A stretch of DNA of 64,000 nt from Streptomyces sp. MMG1533 (GCF_001279775.1 NZ_LGDG01000260.1:62001-126000), one strand, 5' to 3'; positions 10,556-19,354 are shown, counted from the stretch's first letter. The notes: generated from the letters alone by a model not told the origin. Made by a program: numbers and translations.

Positions 10556-11209
10556 TCAGCGTTCCAGGAACACGCGGCCGCCCACCTCCACCCAGCCCCC
10601 CGGCTGCGGCGCCGTCAGGATCTGCGAGCCCGCGCCCTGCGTGATGTTCAGGGCGCGGCCCAGCCGGTCCGTCAGCAGCAGTGCCGCCGCGCCCGTCGCC
10701 TCGTCCTCCTCGATGCCGTCGTCGCGGCCGGGGAAGGCGCGGGCGCGGACGCGGCCGGCCGCCTCGTCCTCCCAGGCCCAGGCGTAGATCCACTCCCCCT
10801 TCGGCGGGACGGGCAGGTCGTCGACCTCCGCCGCCGTGGCGTACTGACGCAGCGTGCGCGGCGGGGCCCACGCCGCCAGCGCCTCGATCCAGCTGAACTC
10901 CCCGTCCAGGCGGGCGCCCACCACCCCGGCCGGTGTGACCAGTTCGGGCACGTCGAGCAACCAGGCTGTGCCGACGCAGGGGTGGCCGGCGAAGGGCAGG
11001 CGCAGGGTCGGCGTGTAGATGTCGATGACACCGCGCTCGGGATCGTCCACGAACACGGTCTCGCTGAAGCCCAGCTTTCCGGCGAACGCCTGCCGCTCCT
11101 CGGGGTCCGGCATCACGGAGCCCTCGCGGACGACGCCGAGCTCGTTGCCGTATCCGCCGTTCGCCCCGCAGAAGACACGGAGCACGTCGTAGTCAGTCAC
11201 GCGGGGCAT
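10556..11209 (-). CDS. PhzF-family isomerase-fold protein
   Basis: Member of the PhzF/diaminopimelate-epimerase-fold superfamily. Signature blocks are FCGANGGYGNELGVV, the SETVFV motif carrying the family's catalytic Glu, LPFAGHPCVGTAWLL, and the C-terminal DEATGAAALLLTDRLG. It has 217 residues against about 280 for PhzF itself, because the second domain is shorter, as in a branch of actinobacterial homologs. The substrate is unknown. There are no phenazine genes nearby, so phenazine synthesis should not be inferred. Confidence 0.82.
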   Translation of the reverse strand: MPRVTDYDVLRVFCGANGGYGNELGVVREGSVMPDPEERQAFAGKLGFSETVFVDDPERGVIDIYTPTLRLPFAGHPCVGTAWLLDVPELVTPAGVVGARLDGEFSWIEALAAWAPPRTLRQYATAAEVDDLPVPPKGEWIYAWAWEDEAAGRVRARAFPGRDDGIEEDEATGAAALLLTDRLGRALNITQGAGSQILTAPQPGGWVEVGGRVFLER

Positions 11210-11293
11210 TGTGCCTTGAGTGGTGGCCCGGCGCCGGGGCGGGGCTCGCCGGGGCCTTCGCCCACGGTCGGCTTCCGATGATTTCCACCCAAG

Positions 11294-11312
11294 CCAGGTA
11301 AGGCTAACCTAA
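11294..11312 (+). promoter_or_regulatory. Iron box upstream of hmuUV
   Basis: CCAGGTAAGGCTAACCTAA matches 16 of 19 positions of the DmdR/IdeR consensus. It lies about 100 bp before the hmuU start. Confidence 0.85.
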
Positions 11313-11413
11313 TCTGAATCGGATCTGCGCTGACCCCCAGCAGAGAGTGCACGTCAACGGCGTGCGCGGAGAGGAACGGCCTCGGTGCGACGGCTCTGCA
11401 AGGACGGTGGCGC

Positions 11414-12499
11414 ATGACCGTACTGGACAAGGCGGTGGGAAAGGCGCCCGCCGAGACGCCGCCGCACGGCCGGCGTTCCGCCACCTGGCTGCTGACCGCC
11501 GGACTGGTGGTCGCCCTGCTGGTCCTCGTACCGGTGGCCGCCGGTGTCGGCGCCTATCCGGTGCCGGTCGGTGACGTCCTCGCCTCGGTGCAGCACAAAG
11601 CCGGACTGGGCGGCGCGGAGCCGGACCGGGTCGCGGAGTCGGTGCTGTGGAACGTCCGCTTTCCTCGGATCGTGCTCGCGCTGCTCATCGGCGCCTCGCT
11701 GGGCTGCGCGGGCGCGCTGATGCAGGGCGTCTTCGGCAACCCGCTCGCCGAACCGGGCGTCATCGGGATCTCCTCGGGCGCCGCGGTGGGGGCGGTCGCC
11801 ACGATCGCCCTCGGGCTCGACTTCTTCGGTACGTGGACGGTTTCCGTCTGTGCCTTCGCCGCCGGGCTCGGCACGGTCCTGCTCGTGTACGCGATGTCGC
11901 GCGAGGGCGGCCGTACGGAGGTCGTGACGCTGATCCTCACCGGTATCGCGCTGAACGCGTTCGCGGGGGCGGTGATCGGGCTGTTCCTGTTCTACGCGGA
12001 CGCCGCGGCCATCCAGCAGATCACCTTCTGGCAGCTCGGCTCGCTGGCCCAGGCGACCTGGCCGAAGGTGCTCGCGGTACTGCCGTGCGCGGTGATCGGG
12101 CTGGTCGTGGCGCCGCTTTACAGCCGTCGTCTCGACCTGCTGGCGCTCGGGGAACGGCCGGCCCGGCATCTGGGCGTGGACGTGGAGCGGATGCGGGTCG
12201 CACTCATCGTCGTCATCGCGCTGCTGACCGCGGCGGCCGTGAGCGTCGCCGGGATCATCAGCTTCGTCGGCCTCGTCGTGCCGCATCTGCTGCGCATGTC
12301 GGCCGGGCCCGGGCACCGGTTCCTGGTTCCGGGCAGCGCCCTGCTCGGCGCGGTCGTCCTGCTCGCCGCCGACCTCGCGGCCCGCACGATCGCCGCTCCC
12401 GCCGAACTGCCGCTCGGTGTCCTGACCGCCCTGCTGGGCAGTCCGTTCTTCTTCTGGCTGCTGCGCCGCACCCGGCGCAGGCAAGGGGGTTGGGCATGA
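11414..12499 (+). CDS. hmuU: Heme/iron ABC transporter permease (FecCD family)
   Basis: Integral membrane permease of a BtuCD-type importer, 361 residues, about ten hydrophobic segments. Family markers are FPRIVLALLIGASLGCAGALMQGVFGNPLAEPGVIGISSGAAVG and, near the C-terminus, ISFVGLVVPHLLRMSAGPGHRFLVPGSALLGA, which contains the coupling helix that contacts the ATPase. The neighbouring heme oxygenase and iron boxes favour heme as substrate over siderophores, but that is inference. The stop overlaps the ATG of the ATPase gene by 4 bp. No substrate-binding lipoprotein gene is adjacent, although these importers need one. Confidence 0.88.
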   Translation: MTVLDKAVGKAPAETPPHGRRSATWLLTAGLVVALLVLVPVAAGVGAYPVPVGDVLASVQHKAGLGGAEPDRVAESVLWNVRFPRIVLALLIGASLGCAGALMQGVFGNPLAEPGVIGISSGAAVGAVATIALGLDFFGTWTVSVCAFAAGLGTVLLVYAMSREGGRTEVVTLILTGIALNAFAGAVIGLFLFYADAAAIQQITFWQLGSLAQATWPKVLAVLPCAVIGLVVAPLYSRRLDLLALGERPARHLGVDVERMRVALIVVIALLTAAAVSVAGIISFVGLVVPHLLRMSAGPGHRFLVPGSALLGAVVLLAADLAARTIAAPAELPLGVLTALLGSPFFFWLLRRTRRRQGGWA

Positions 12500-13341
12500 A
12501 GCTCCGCACGGCCCGCCCGGGGATGTTCCTGCGCACCCGTCCGGTACCGCCTCACCCGGCCGAACCCGGAGACGTCCTCGCCGAGGCCGCGGACCTCCAC
12601 GTCCGCCTCGGCTCCCGGGAGGTCCTCGACGGAGTGTCCGTCACCGTCCGCGCGGGCGAGGTGCTCGCCCTGGTCGGCCCCAACGGGGCGGGCAAGTCGA
12701 CCCTGTTGGGCGCCCTGGCCGCCGATCTGCCGCCGGCCGCAGGCGTCGTCCGCATCCTCGGCCGCCCGGCGACCCGGTGGTCCGCACCCGAACTCGCCCT
12801 GCGCCGGGCCGTGCTGCCCCAGTCGGCCGCGCTGTCCTTCCCCTTCAGGGTCGAGGAGGTCGTCCGGATGGGCCGCGCGCCCTGGGCCGCGCTCGGCATG
12901 GAGGACGACGACGCGGCCGTGGCCGAGGCGATGGCCGCGACCGAGGTGACCGCCTTCGCCGTACGACCGTTCTCCGCGCTCAGCGGCGGCGAGCGGGCCC
13001 GGGTCGCGCTCGCCCGGGTGCTCGCCCAGCGCGCTCCCCTGCTGCTGCTCGACGAGCCGACCGCCGCCCTCGACCTCAGGCACCAGGAGCTGGTGCTGCG
13101 GGTGTGCCGGGAGCGGGCGCGGGCCGGGGACGCGGTGGTGGTCGTCCTGCACGACCTGGGGCTCGCGGCGGCCTACGCGCACCGGGTCGCGATCCTGCAC
13201 GCCGGTCGGGTCGCCGCGGAGGGTGCGCCGGCCGAGGTGTTCTCCGACCGGCTGCTGACGGAGGTCTACGACCAGCCCGTAGAGGTGCTTCCGCATCCGC
13301 GCACGGGAGAGGTCCTGGTGACCCCGCGCCGGGACACTTGA
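12496..13341 (+). CDS. hmuV: Heme ABC transporter ATP-binding protein
   Basis: ATPase subunit of 281 residues pairing with the upstream permease. Walker A is GPNGAGKST (~residues 62-70), the Q-loop is VLPQSA, the ABC signature is LSGGERARVALARVL, Walker B is LLLLDEPTAALD and the switch His is in VVVLHDLGLAAAYAHRVAIL. The HmuV subgroup is indicated by SFPFRVEEVVRMGRAPW. The start is the ATG overlapping the hmuU stop (ATGA), so translation is coupled. The N-terminal 30 residues (MKLRTARPGMFLRTRPVPPHP) are not part of the ATPase fold, and a downstream ATG at 12523 is an alternative start. Confidence 0.9.
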   Translation: MKLRTARPGMFLRTRPVPPHPAEPGDVLAEAADLHVRLGSREVLDGVSVTVRAGEVLALVGPNGAGKSTLLGALAADLPPAAGVVRILGRPATRWSAPELALRRAVLPQSAALSFPFRVEEVVRMGRAPWAALGMEDDDAAVAEAMAATEVTAFAVRPFSALSGGERARVALARVLAQRAPLLLLDEPTAALDLRHQELVLRVCRERARAGDAVVVVLHDLGLAAAYAHRVAILHAGRVAAEGAPAEVFSDRLLTEVYDQPVEVLPHPRTGEVLVTPRRDT

Positions 13342-13463
13342 CCGTCGCTTGACCTTCTCATGAGATCCATTTTTAGCCACCGTGATCGAGCCGTGCTCAT
13401 ACACCGTCCATGAGAGCTGAATCACCGTATGGGCGGGTAGGACACAGGAAAACCTTAGGTACG

Positions 13464-13482
13464 TTAGGCGAGCCTCACCTTA
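13464..13482 (+). promoter_or_regulatory. Iron box upstream of efeOBU
   Basis: TTAGGCGAGCCTCACCTTA matches about 14 of 19 positions of the iron-box consensus, 46 bp before the efeO start. A second partial half-site (CTTAGGTACG) lies directly upstream at 13454-13463, so two repressor dimers could bind. Confidence 0.7.
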
Positions 13483-13490
13483 CGTGAGGC
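13472..13490. repeat. Inverted repeat overlapping the efe iron box
   Basis: Perfect 7-bp arms GCCTCAC and GTGAGGC separated by CTTAC. The left arm is part of the iron box. It could be an operator for a second regulator, or a hairpin in the efe leader RNA. Confidence 0.5.
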
Positions 13491-13528
13491 GCGTCACGCG
13501 TATTTTTCGGCCATTCCTTGGAGCCTGC

Positions 13529-14671
13529 ATGCGAGCCGTCAGATTCTCCGCTCTCACCGCTGTCGCCACCGCGGCGGCGCTGGCCGCCGTCACCGGCTGC
13601 ACCGAGAAGGGCAGCTCGGGGAGCGGCGACCGGGTCATCAAGGTGACGGCGACGGACGACAAGTGCGAGGTGTCGAAGAAGGAGTTCCCGGCCGGCCACG
13701 TCGAGCTCGCCATCGAGAACAAGGGCTCCAAGGTCACCGAGGTCTACGTCCTCTTCCCGGACGACCGGATCGTGACCGAGCGCGAGAACATCGGTCCCGG
13801 TACCAAGCAGAAGGTCACCGCCGAGGTGAAGGCCGGCGACTACACGATCGCCTGCAAGCCCGGTATGAAGGGCGACGGCATCCGCCAGGCCGTCAAGGCC
13901 ACCGGCGGCACGGTCGCCAAGCGCGACCCGCGCCTCGACAAGTCCGTCGCCTCCTACCGCAGTTACGTGCAGGAGCAGGCCGACGAGACGCTGCCGCTCG
14001 CCGAGGCCTTCGCCAAGGCGGTCAAGGACGGTGACATCGAGGCCGCGAAGAAGGCCTACGCGCCCTCCCGCATCGGCTGGGAGCGCACCGAGCCGGTCGC
14101 GGAGTCCTTCGGTGACATAGACCCGAAGGTCGACGTCCGCGCGGACGGTCTGGAGGACGGCCAGAAGTTCACCGGCTGGCACCGCCTGGAGAAGGCCCTC
14201 TGGCAGGACAAGAAGATCGGCGCCGAGGAGAAGACCCTCGCCGACCAGCTGATCACCGACCTCAAGGACTGGCAGAAGCGGGTCGGCAAGGCCGAGATCA
14301 CCCCGACCTCCATGGCCAACGGCGCCAAGGAGCTGCTCGACGAGGTCGCCACCGGCAAGGTCACCGGCGAGGAGGAGCGCTACTCGCACACCGACCTGGT
14401 CGACTTCAAGGCGAACGTCGAGGGCGCGGAGAAGTCGTACGAGCTGCTGAAGCCGGTGGCGAAGGAGAACGACGCGGCGCTGGTCACCGAGCTGGACAAG
14501 CAGTTCGCCGCGCTGAACACGCTGCTGGACAAGTACCGGGCGGACAAGACGTCGTACGAGTTCACCTCGTACGACAAGGTCAGCGAGGCCGAGCAGAAGG
14601 AGCTGTCGGACGCGGTGAACGCGCTCGCGGAGCCGCTGTCCAAGCTCGCCGCCGCCGTCGTAGCGAAGTAG
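13529..14671 (+). CDS. efeO: Iron uptake lipoprotein EfeO (cupredoxin plus M75 imelysin domain)
   Basis: Extracytoplasmic component of the acid-inducible ferrous-iron uptake system. The signal peptide ends in the lipobox AAVTGC (Cys24), giving a membrane-anchored lipoprotein. Residues ~35-125 form a cupredoxin domain with candidate metal ligands Cys109 and Met113 in TIACKPGMKG. Residues ~135-380 are the imelysin-like M75 domain with its HxxE motif, HRLE, at 218-221, thought to bind metal. The start at 13529 places the signal peptide correctly; an upstream in-frame start would add a non-signal extension. It is the first gene of efeO-efeB-efeU, 17 bp before efeB. Confidence 0.93.
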   Translation: MRAVRFSALTAVATAAALAAVTGCTEKGSSGSGDRVIKVTATDDKCEVSKKEFPAGHVELAIENKGSKVTEVYVLFPDDRIVTERENIGPGTKQKVTAEVKAGDYTIACKPGMKGDGIRQAVKATGGTVAKRDPRLDKSVASYRSYVQEQADETLPLAEAFAKAVKDGDIEAAKKAYAPSRIGWERTEPVAESFGDIDPKVDVRADGLEDGQKFTGWHRLEKALWQDKKIGAEEKTLADQLITDLKDWQKRVGKAEITPTSMANGAKELLDEVATGKVTGEEERYSHTDLVDFKANVEGAEKSYELLKPVAKENDAALVTELDKQFAALNTLLDKYRADKTSYEFTSYDKVSEAEQKELSDAVNALAEPLSKLAAAVVAK

Positions 14672-14688
14672 AGGCAGGGGACACGGTC

Positions 14689-15951
14689 ATGACGGACAAC
14701 TCCGCCAACTCCTCGGAAGCCGCCGCTCCCTCCCGGCGCGCGCTGATCGGCTGGGGCGGTGCCGGGCTCGCGCTCGGTGCCGTGGCGGCCGGCGGTACGG
14801 TCGCGATGACCCGTACCGGCGACGACGTCGATCCGGCCGGCGCCGAGACGGGCGCCGCGATCGCCTTCCACGGCGCCCACCAGGCGGGCATCTCGACGCC
14901 CGTGCAGGACAGGCTGCACTTCGCCGCCTTCGACGTGACGACCGACGACCGCGCCGCCTTCGTGCAGATGCTGAAGGACTGGACCGAGGCCGCGCGGCGG
15001 ATGACCGCCGGGCACGCGGTCGGCGAGGGCGCGTACGGCGGTCTCGCCGAGGCTCCGCCGGACGACACCGGCGAGGCGCTGGGGCTGAAGCCGTCGCGGC
15101 TGACGCTGACGATCGGGTTCGGGCCGTCGCTGTTCGAGAAGTTCGGGCTGAAGGGGAAGCGGCCGCCGGCGCTGATCGACCTCCCCCAGTTCGCCGGCGA
15201 CAACCTCGACAAGAACCGCAGCGGCGGCGACCTGTGCATCCAGGCGTGTGCGGACGACCCGCAGGTCGCCGTGCACGCGATCCGCAACCTCGCCCGGATC
15301 GGCTTCGGCAAGGTCGTCATCCGCTGGTCGCAGCTCGGCTTCGGCAAGACGTCGTCCACCACTCCCGAGGCGCAGACCCCGCGCAACCTGATGGGCTTCA
15401 AGGACGGCACCCGCAACATCGCGGGGACGGAGGCCGACCGCCTGAAGAAGTTCGTGTGGGTCGACCAGGAGGACGGTCCCGACTGGATGGCCGGCGGCTC
15501 CTACCTCGTCGCCCGCCGCATCCGGATGCACATCGAGACCTGGGACCGCACCTCGTTGCAGGAGCAGGAGGACATCTTCGGCCGCGACAAGGGCGAGGGC
15601 GCCCCGGTCGGCAAGGCCAAGGAGCGCGACAAGCCGTTCCTGAAGGCGATGCTGCCCGACGCGCACGTGCGGCTCGCGCATCCCGACTCCAACCACGGGG
15701 CGACCATCCTGCGCCGCGGCTACTCCTTCACCGACGGCACGGACGGTCTCGGCCGCCTCGACGCGGGCCTGTTCTTCCTCGCCTACCAGCGGGACGTCCG
15801 CAAGGGCTTCGTCCAGATCCAGCGCAATCTGGCCAAGGACGCCCTCAACGAGTACATCCAGCACGTGGGTTCCGCGGTGTTCGCGGTCCCGCCCGGCGTC
15901 CGCGGCAAGGACGACTGGTGGGGCAGCGCGCTGCTGACCGAGGAGGCCTGA
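14689..15951 (+). CDS. efeB: Deferrochelatase/DyP-type peroxidase EfeB
   Basis: Tat-exported heme peroxidase of the EfeUOB system. In other bacteria it is credited with extracting iron from heme or oxidising ferrous iron before uptake. The Tat signal has SRRALIGW at residues 15-22 followed by a hydrophobic Gly/Ala stretch. The DyP distal motif GxxDG appears as GFKDGTRN at ~236-243, and SNHGATILRRGYS lies in the heme-binding half. At 420 residues it has family length. Position between efeO and efeU confirms the assignment. Confidence 0.93.
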   Translation: MTDNSANSSEAAAPSRRALIGWGGAGLALGAVAAGGTVAMTRTGDDVDPAGAETGAAIAFHGAHQAGISTPVQDRLHFAAFDVTTDDRAAFVQMLKDWTEAARRMTAGHAVGEGAYGGLAEAPPDDTGEALGLKPSRLTLTIGFGPSLFEKFGLKGKRPPALIDLPQFAGDNLDKNRSGGDLCIQACADDPQVAVHAIRNLARIGFGKVVIRWSQLGFGKTSSTTPEAQTPRNLMGFKDGTRNIAGTEADRLKKFVWVDQEDGPDWMAGGSYLVARRIRMHIETWDRTSLQEQEDIFGRDKGEGAPVGKAKERDKPFLKAMLPDAHVRLAHPDSNHGATILRRGYSFTDGTDGLGRLDAGLFFLAYQRDVRKGFVQIQRNLAKDALNEYIQHVGSAVFAVPPGVRGKDDWWGSALLTEEA

Positions 15952-15955
15952 CTCC

Positions 15956-16828
15956 GTGTTCTCCAACTACCTCATCGGCCTGCGCGAGGGGCTGGAAGCC
16001 AGCCTCGTCGTCTGCATCCTCATCGCCTACCTGGTCAAGACGGACCGCCGCGACGCACTGAAGCCCATCTGGATCGGCATCGGCGTCGCGGTCGCCCTCG
16101 CGCTCGGGTTCGGCTGCGCGCTCGAATTCGGCTCGCAGGAGCTGACGTTCGAGGCGCAGGAGGCGCTCGGCGGCAGCCTGTCGATCCTCGCGGTGGGCCT
16201 GGTGACGTGGATGGTGTTCTGGATGCGGCGCACCGCCCGGCACCTGAAGTCGGAGCTGCACGGCAAGTTGGACGCCGCCCTGCAGATGGGCACCGGCGCC
16301 CTGGTCGCCACCGCCTTCCTCGCGGTCGGCCGGGAGGGCCTGGAGACCGCCCTGTTCGTGTGGGCGTCGGTGCACGCGGCCAGCGACGGCACCCCGCGCC
16401 CGCTGGTCGGCGTCGGCCTGGGCATCGCGACGGCGGTGTTCCTCGGCTGGCTGTTCTACCGGGGCGCGGTGCGCATCAACCTCGCCAAGTTCTTCACCTG
16501 GACCGGCGGGATGCTGGTCGTGGTGGCCGCGGGCGTGCTGGCGTACGGCTTCCACGACCTCCAGGAGGCGGACTGGCTGCCGGGCCTGACCGACAAGGCC
16601 TTCGACATCACCGGGACCATCCCTCCGGACAGTTGGTACGGCACGCTCCTCAAGGGCGTTTTCAACTTCCAGCCCGACCCGACGGTCCTTCAGGTCACGG
16701 TGTGGATGCTGTACTTGATCCCGACGCTCGTGCTGTTCCTCGCCCCGGTAGGGTTCGCCTCCGGGAAGGGGAAGGTGAAGGGACCTGATGAGCAGGGATC
16801 GCGGCCCTCGAAGGCTTCGCAGTCTTGA
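15956..16828 (+). CDS. efeU: Ferrous iron permease EfeU (FTR1 family)
   Basis: Membrane permease of 290 residues with seven predicted helices. The two iron-permeation REGLE motifs are present: GLREGLEASL at residues 9-18 and GREGLETALFVW at about 125-136. In the system, EfeO and EfeB deliver iron that passes through this channel. GTG start at 15956, four bases after the efeB stop, with the Shine-Dalgarno sequence GAGGAGG embedded in the end of efeB. The 3' end overlaps the next gene by 41 bp. The gene order O-B-U differs from the E. coli order U-O-B. Confidence 0.93.
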   Translation: MFSNYLIGLREGLEASLVVCILIAYLVKTDRRDALKPIWIGIGVAVALALGFGCALEFGSQELTFEAQEALGGSLSILAVGLVTWMVFWMRRTARHLKSELHGKLDAALQMGTGALVATAFLAVGREGLETALFVWASVHAASDGTPRPLVGVGLGIATAVFLGWLFYRGAVRINLAKFFTWTGGMLVVVAAGVLAYGFHDLQEADWLPGLTDKAFDITGTIPPDSWYGTLLKGVFNFQPDPTVLQVTVWMLYLIPTLVLFLAPVGFASGKGKVKGPDEQGSRPSKASQS

Positions 16829-17789
16829 CCGGAGCGCACTGATAGCAGCGTCGGTGACCGCTTTGTCGTTGACGGCGAGCGGATGCATGGTGGTGCACGG
16901 GGAGCGGGAGGTGCTGCCTGCGGCCACGCGGGCGGAGGCCGCCAAGGCCCTCCAGCAGTTCACAGACGCGTACAACAAAGCCGACAAGGCGTACGACAGT
17001 TCCCTGGACGCCGACTTCGTCGCCGGCGCCCTGGCGGACATCGACCGGGCCCGGCTGAAGGCGGGCGCGGCCAACAACCCGGACGGCAATCCGGCGCACA
17101 CACCGCTGAAGCTGACGGACGCGAAGTTCACGATCCCGAAGAAGGCGGGCTGGCCCCGCTGGTTCGTCGCCGACGCGGCCGGCAACAAGGGCGGCACCTC
17201 GCGCTGGCTGCTCGTGTTCACGCGGGGCGGTCTGGACGAGCCGTGGCAGGTGGCGTATCTGACGCTGGTCGCGCAGGGGAAGGTGCCGGAGTTCAAGGAG
17301 GACGCGGACGGCTTCGCCGAGCCCGTGCCCGTGAACTCGACCCGACTGGCCGTCGCGCCCAAGGACTTGAGCAAGGACTACACGTCGTATCTCAAGGCCG
17401 GCGGGGACGGCTTCGCCGAGGGCGTGAACACCGACCAGTGGCGTGCGACCCGCGAGAAGAACGCGAAGAAGCCGGGCCTGGTCACGCAGTACATCGACGA
17501 GCCCCTGACGAGCGGCGACTACGCGCCGCTGGCGCTGCGCACGAAGGACGGCGGCGCGCTGGTGTTCTTCACCACGCACCACTACGAGAAGCAGACGGCC
17601 GCACAGGGCACTTCGGTACCGACGCCCAACAAGGACGTCCTCGCCCTGACGACCGGCGAGATAAAGCAGTCGCTCACCATGCAGTTCGTCTCCAACGAGG
17701 TGGCCCTGGACCCGCCGAAGGGCTCGGGTGACCAGAAGGTGACGGTGCTGGGCCGGATTCAGGGGCTGACGTCGGCGCAGGGCGAGTAG
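16788..17789 (+). CDS. Putative lipoprotein downstream of efeU
   Basis: Exported protein of 333 residues. A basic N-terminus (MSRDRGPRRLRSLDRS) precedes a hydrophobic core ending in a lipobox, SLTASGC, with the modified Cys at about residue 33. The mature part is rich in charged residues, has no recognisable enzyme motif, and contains a repeat-like pair of segments (KAGWPRWFVADAAG and YAPLALRTKDGG) typical of actinobacterial lipoproteins of unknown function. A 41-bp overlap with efeU and a good GAAGGGA ribosome-binding site suggest co-expression with the iron system; a role in iron uptake is only inferred. Confidence 0.7.
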   Translation: MSRDRGPRRLRSLDRSALIAASVTALSLTASGCMVVHGEREVLPAATRAEAAKALQQFTDAYNKADKAYDSSLDADFVAGALADIDRARLKAGAANNPDGNPAHTPLKLTDAKFTIPKKAGWPRWFVADAAGNKGGTSRWLLVFTRGGLDEPWQVAYLTLVAQGKVPEFKEDADGFAEPVPVNSTRLAVAPKDLSKDYTSYLKAGGDGFAEGVNTDQWRATREKNAKKPGLVTQYIDEPLTSGDYAPLALRTKDGGALVFFTTHHYEKQTAAQGTSVPTPNKDVLALTTGEIKQSLTMQFVSNEVALDPPKGSGDQKVTVLGRIQGLTSAQGE

Positions 17790-17802
17790 GACCTGCCGGG
17801 GG

Positions 17803-18447
17803 CTACGCCGGCTTCGGGGCGGCGGCTTCCAGGTCGTCGACGCTGCCCGACATGATCGTGCGCACATGCTCGGTGATGTGCTCGGCCGGCCAGTCCCACC
17901 AGGCCACGGCGAGGAGCCGGGCGATGTCCGGCTCGCTGAAGCGCGTGCGGATGAGCCGGGCCGGGTTCCCGCCGACGATGCCGTAGTCGGGCACGTCGGT
18001 GGTGACCACGGCGCCGGTGCCGATGATCGCGCCGTGTCCGATCCGTACGCCCGGCAGCACCGTCGTGCCGTGGCCGAACCAGACGTCGTGGCCGACGACG
18101 GTGTCGCCGCGGTCGGGCAGGCCGGTGAGCAGGTCGAAGTGCTCGGCCCAGGATCCGCCCATGGTGGGGAAGGGGAAGGTCGAGGGGCCGTCCATGCGGT
18201 GGTTGGCGCCGTTCATGATGAACCGCGTCCCCGTGCCCAGGGCGCAGAACCTGCCGATGATCAGCTTCTCCGGGCCGTAGTGGTAGAGCACGTTGCGCGT
18301 CTCGAACGCGGTCGGGTCGTCCGGGTCGTCGTAGTAGGAGTACTCCCCCACCTCGATCAGCGGCGACTTCACCAGCGGCCTGAGCAGCACCACCCGCGGC
18401 TGCTCGGGCATCGGACGGAGCACGGTCGGGTCGGCGGGTAACGGCAT
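17803..18447 (-). CDS. CatB/Vat-type O-acetyltransferase (left-handed beta helix)
   Basis: Acetyl-CoA-dependent acyltransferase with hexapeptide repeats (IIGRFCALGTGTRF; VVGHDVWFGHGTTVLPGVRIGHGAIIGTGAVVTTDVP). The acceptor-loop His is in MNGANHRMDG, the equivalent of the catalytic His of xenobiotic acetyltransferases. The family includes chloramphenicol (CatB) and streptogramin (Vat) acetyltransferases, but chromosomal actinomycete members usually have unknown substrates, so resistance should not be assumed. 214 residues; the start ATG at 18447 precedes MPLPADPTVLRP. It is convergent with the lipoprotein gene, 13 bp apart. Confidence 0.8.
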   Translation of the reverse strand: MPLPADPTVLRPMPEQPRVVLLRPLVKSPLIEVGEYSYYDDPDDPTAFETRNVLYHYGPEKLIIGRFCALGTGTRFIMNGANHRMDGPSTFPFPTMGGSWAEHFDLLTGLPDRGDTVVGHDVWFGHGTTVLPGVRIGHGAIIGTGAVVTTDVPDYGIVGGNPARLIRTRFSEPDIARLLAVAWWDWPAEHITEHVRTIMSGSVDDLEAAAPKPA

Positions 18448-18475
18448 GGCGGGCGATTCCTCGTCAGGCGCGGGC

Positions 18476-19207
18476 TCAGCGGCGCGAGGGCCAGGCCGCG
18501 GTCGCGTGGTCGGGTTCCTCGCCGATGTAGCGGGCGCAGGCGTCGGTGAGGACTTCCAGGAGGGTCAGCGGGTCGGGCAGCGGGTGCTCGAGGCCGCGGA
18601 CCCAGTGGACGGACTGGTCACCGGGGAGCCGGGCGGGCGGCACCAGGACGTAGGAGCCGCGGCAGTGCCAGCGCAGGCCCGGGTGCTCGTCCATCGTCTC
18701 GGGGTGGCAGTCCAGTTCGCACGGCCACCACTCGTCCTCGTCCTCGGGGGTGCCGCGGGTGAGGGTGAAGTACAGCAGGCGGCCGTCGTCGCTCTCGGCG
18801 ACCGGGCCGACCTCGATGCCGGAGTCGAGCAGCCGCTCCAGCGCCTCCCTGCCCACCTCCAGCGGCACGTCGAGGACGTCGTGCACCATGCCGGTCGCGG
18901 TGATGAAGTTGGCCTCCGGCTGGTGCCGGGCCCAGCGCTCGATCTGACCGCGGTCCGTGGTCGACTGGGTCTGCCAGGCGAACGACACCGGGTGCCGGGC
19001 CGGGGTGGGACAGCCGACGCGGTCGCAGGAACATCGATAGCCCGGGGCGGGATACGCGGCGGGCGCCAGTGGCAGGCCCGCTCCGGCGGCGGCGAGCAGC
19101 AGGGCCTCACGACCGTCGTCGCCGACGGCCTCCTTCGGGCGGCGTCCACGCAGCCATTGGGAGATTTTGCCCTGCCGACCGGTGCGACCGCCGAACTCCG
19201 CGCTCAT
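18476..19207 (-). CDS. Bifunctional DNA primase/polymerase-domain protein
   Basis: Protein of 243 residues with the archaeo-eukaryotic primase-like (prim-pol) N-terminal domain found in many plasmids and actinomycete chromosomes. Evidence is YRCSCDRVGCPTPARHPVSFAWQTQSTTD with its Cys/His cluster, the WARHQPEANFITATG strand, DVLDVPLEVGREALERLL, and RGSYVLVPPARLPGDQSVHWVRG near the end. The D-x-D metal motif of active prim-pols is replaced by DVLDVP, so catalysis is uncertain. The start at 19207 is supported by a GAGGGG ribosome-binding site; a longer in-frame extension upstream is not family-like. Confidence 0.75.
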   Translation of the reverse strand: MSAEFGGRTGRQGKISQWLRGRRPKEAVGDDGREALLLAAAGAGLPLAPAAYPAPGYRCSCDRVGCPTPARHPVSFAWQTQSTTDRGQIERWARHQPEANFITATGMVHDVLDVPLEVGREALERLLDSGIEVGPVAESDDGRLLYFTLTRGTPEDEDEWWPCELDCHPETMDEHPGLRWHCRGSYVLVPPARLPGDQSVHWVRGLEHPLPDPLTLLEVLTDACARYIGEEPDHATAAWPSRR

Positions 19208-19354
19208 CGATCCCCTCGCCTCGCTGTCGTGCGGAACAGCATGCCCTATGGTCCCACTTTCCTGCGCTTCGGGGGGCCGGAGCCGACAACTGGGATGGCT
19301 GGGGCGAGACGGGCCCGTCACCGGGATCAAGTGTCATTGCGCGCTTTGGCGTGA

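Noticed and set aside
10556..11209. Phenazine biosynthesis assignment for the PhzF-like gene
   Set aside because: The fold family is broad, the protein is short, and no other phz genes are nearby.
17803..18447. Chloramphenicol or streptogramin resistance gene
   Set aside because: Only family-level similarity to CatB/Vat is visible; substrate-specific residues cannot be judged, and there is no mobile-element context.
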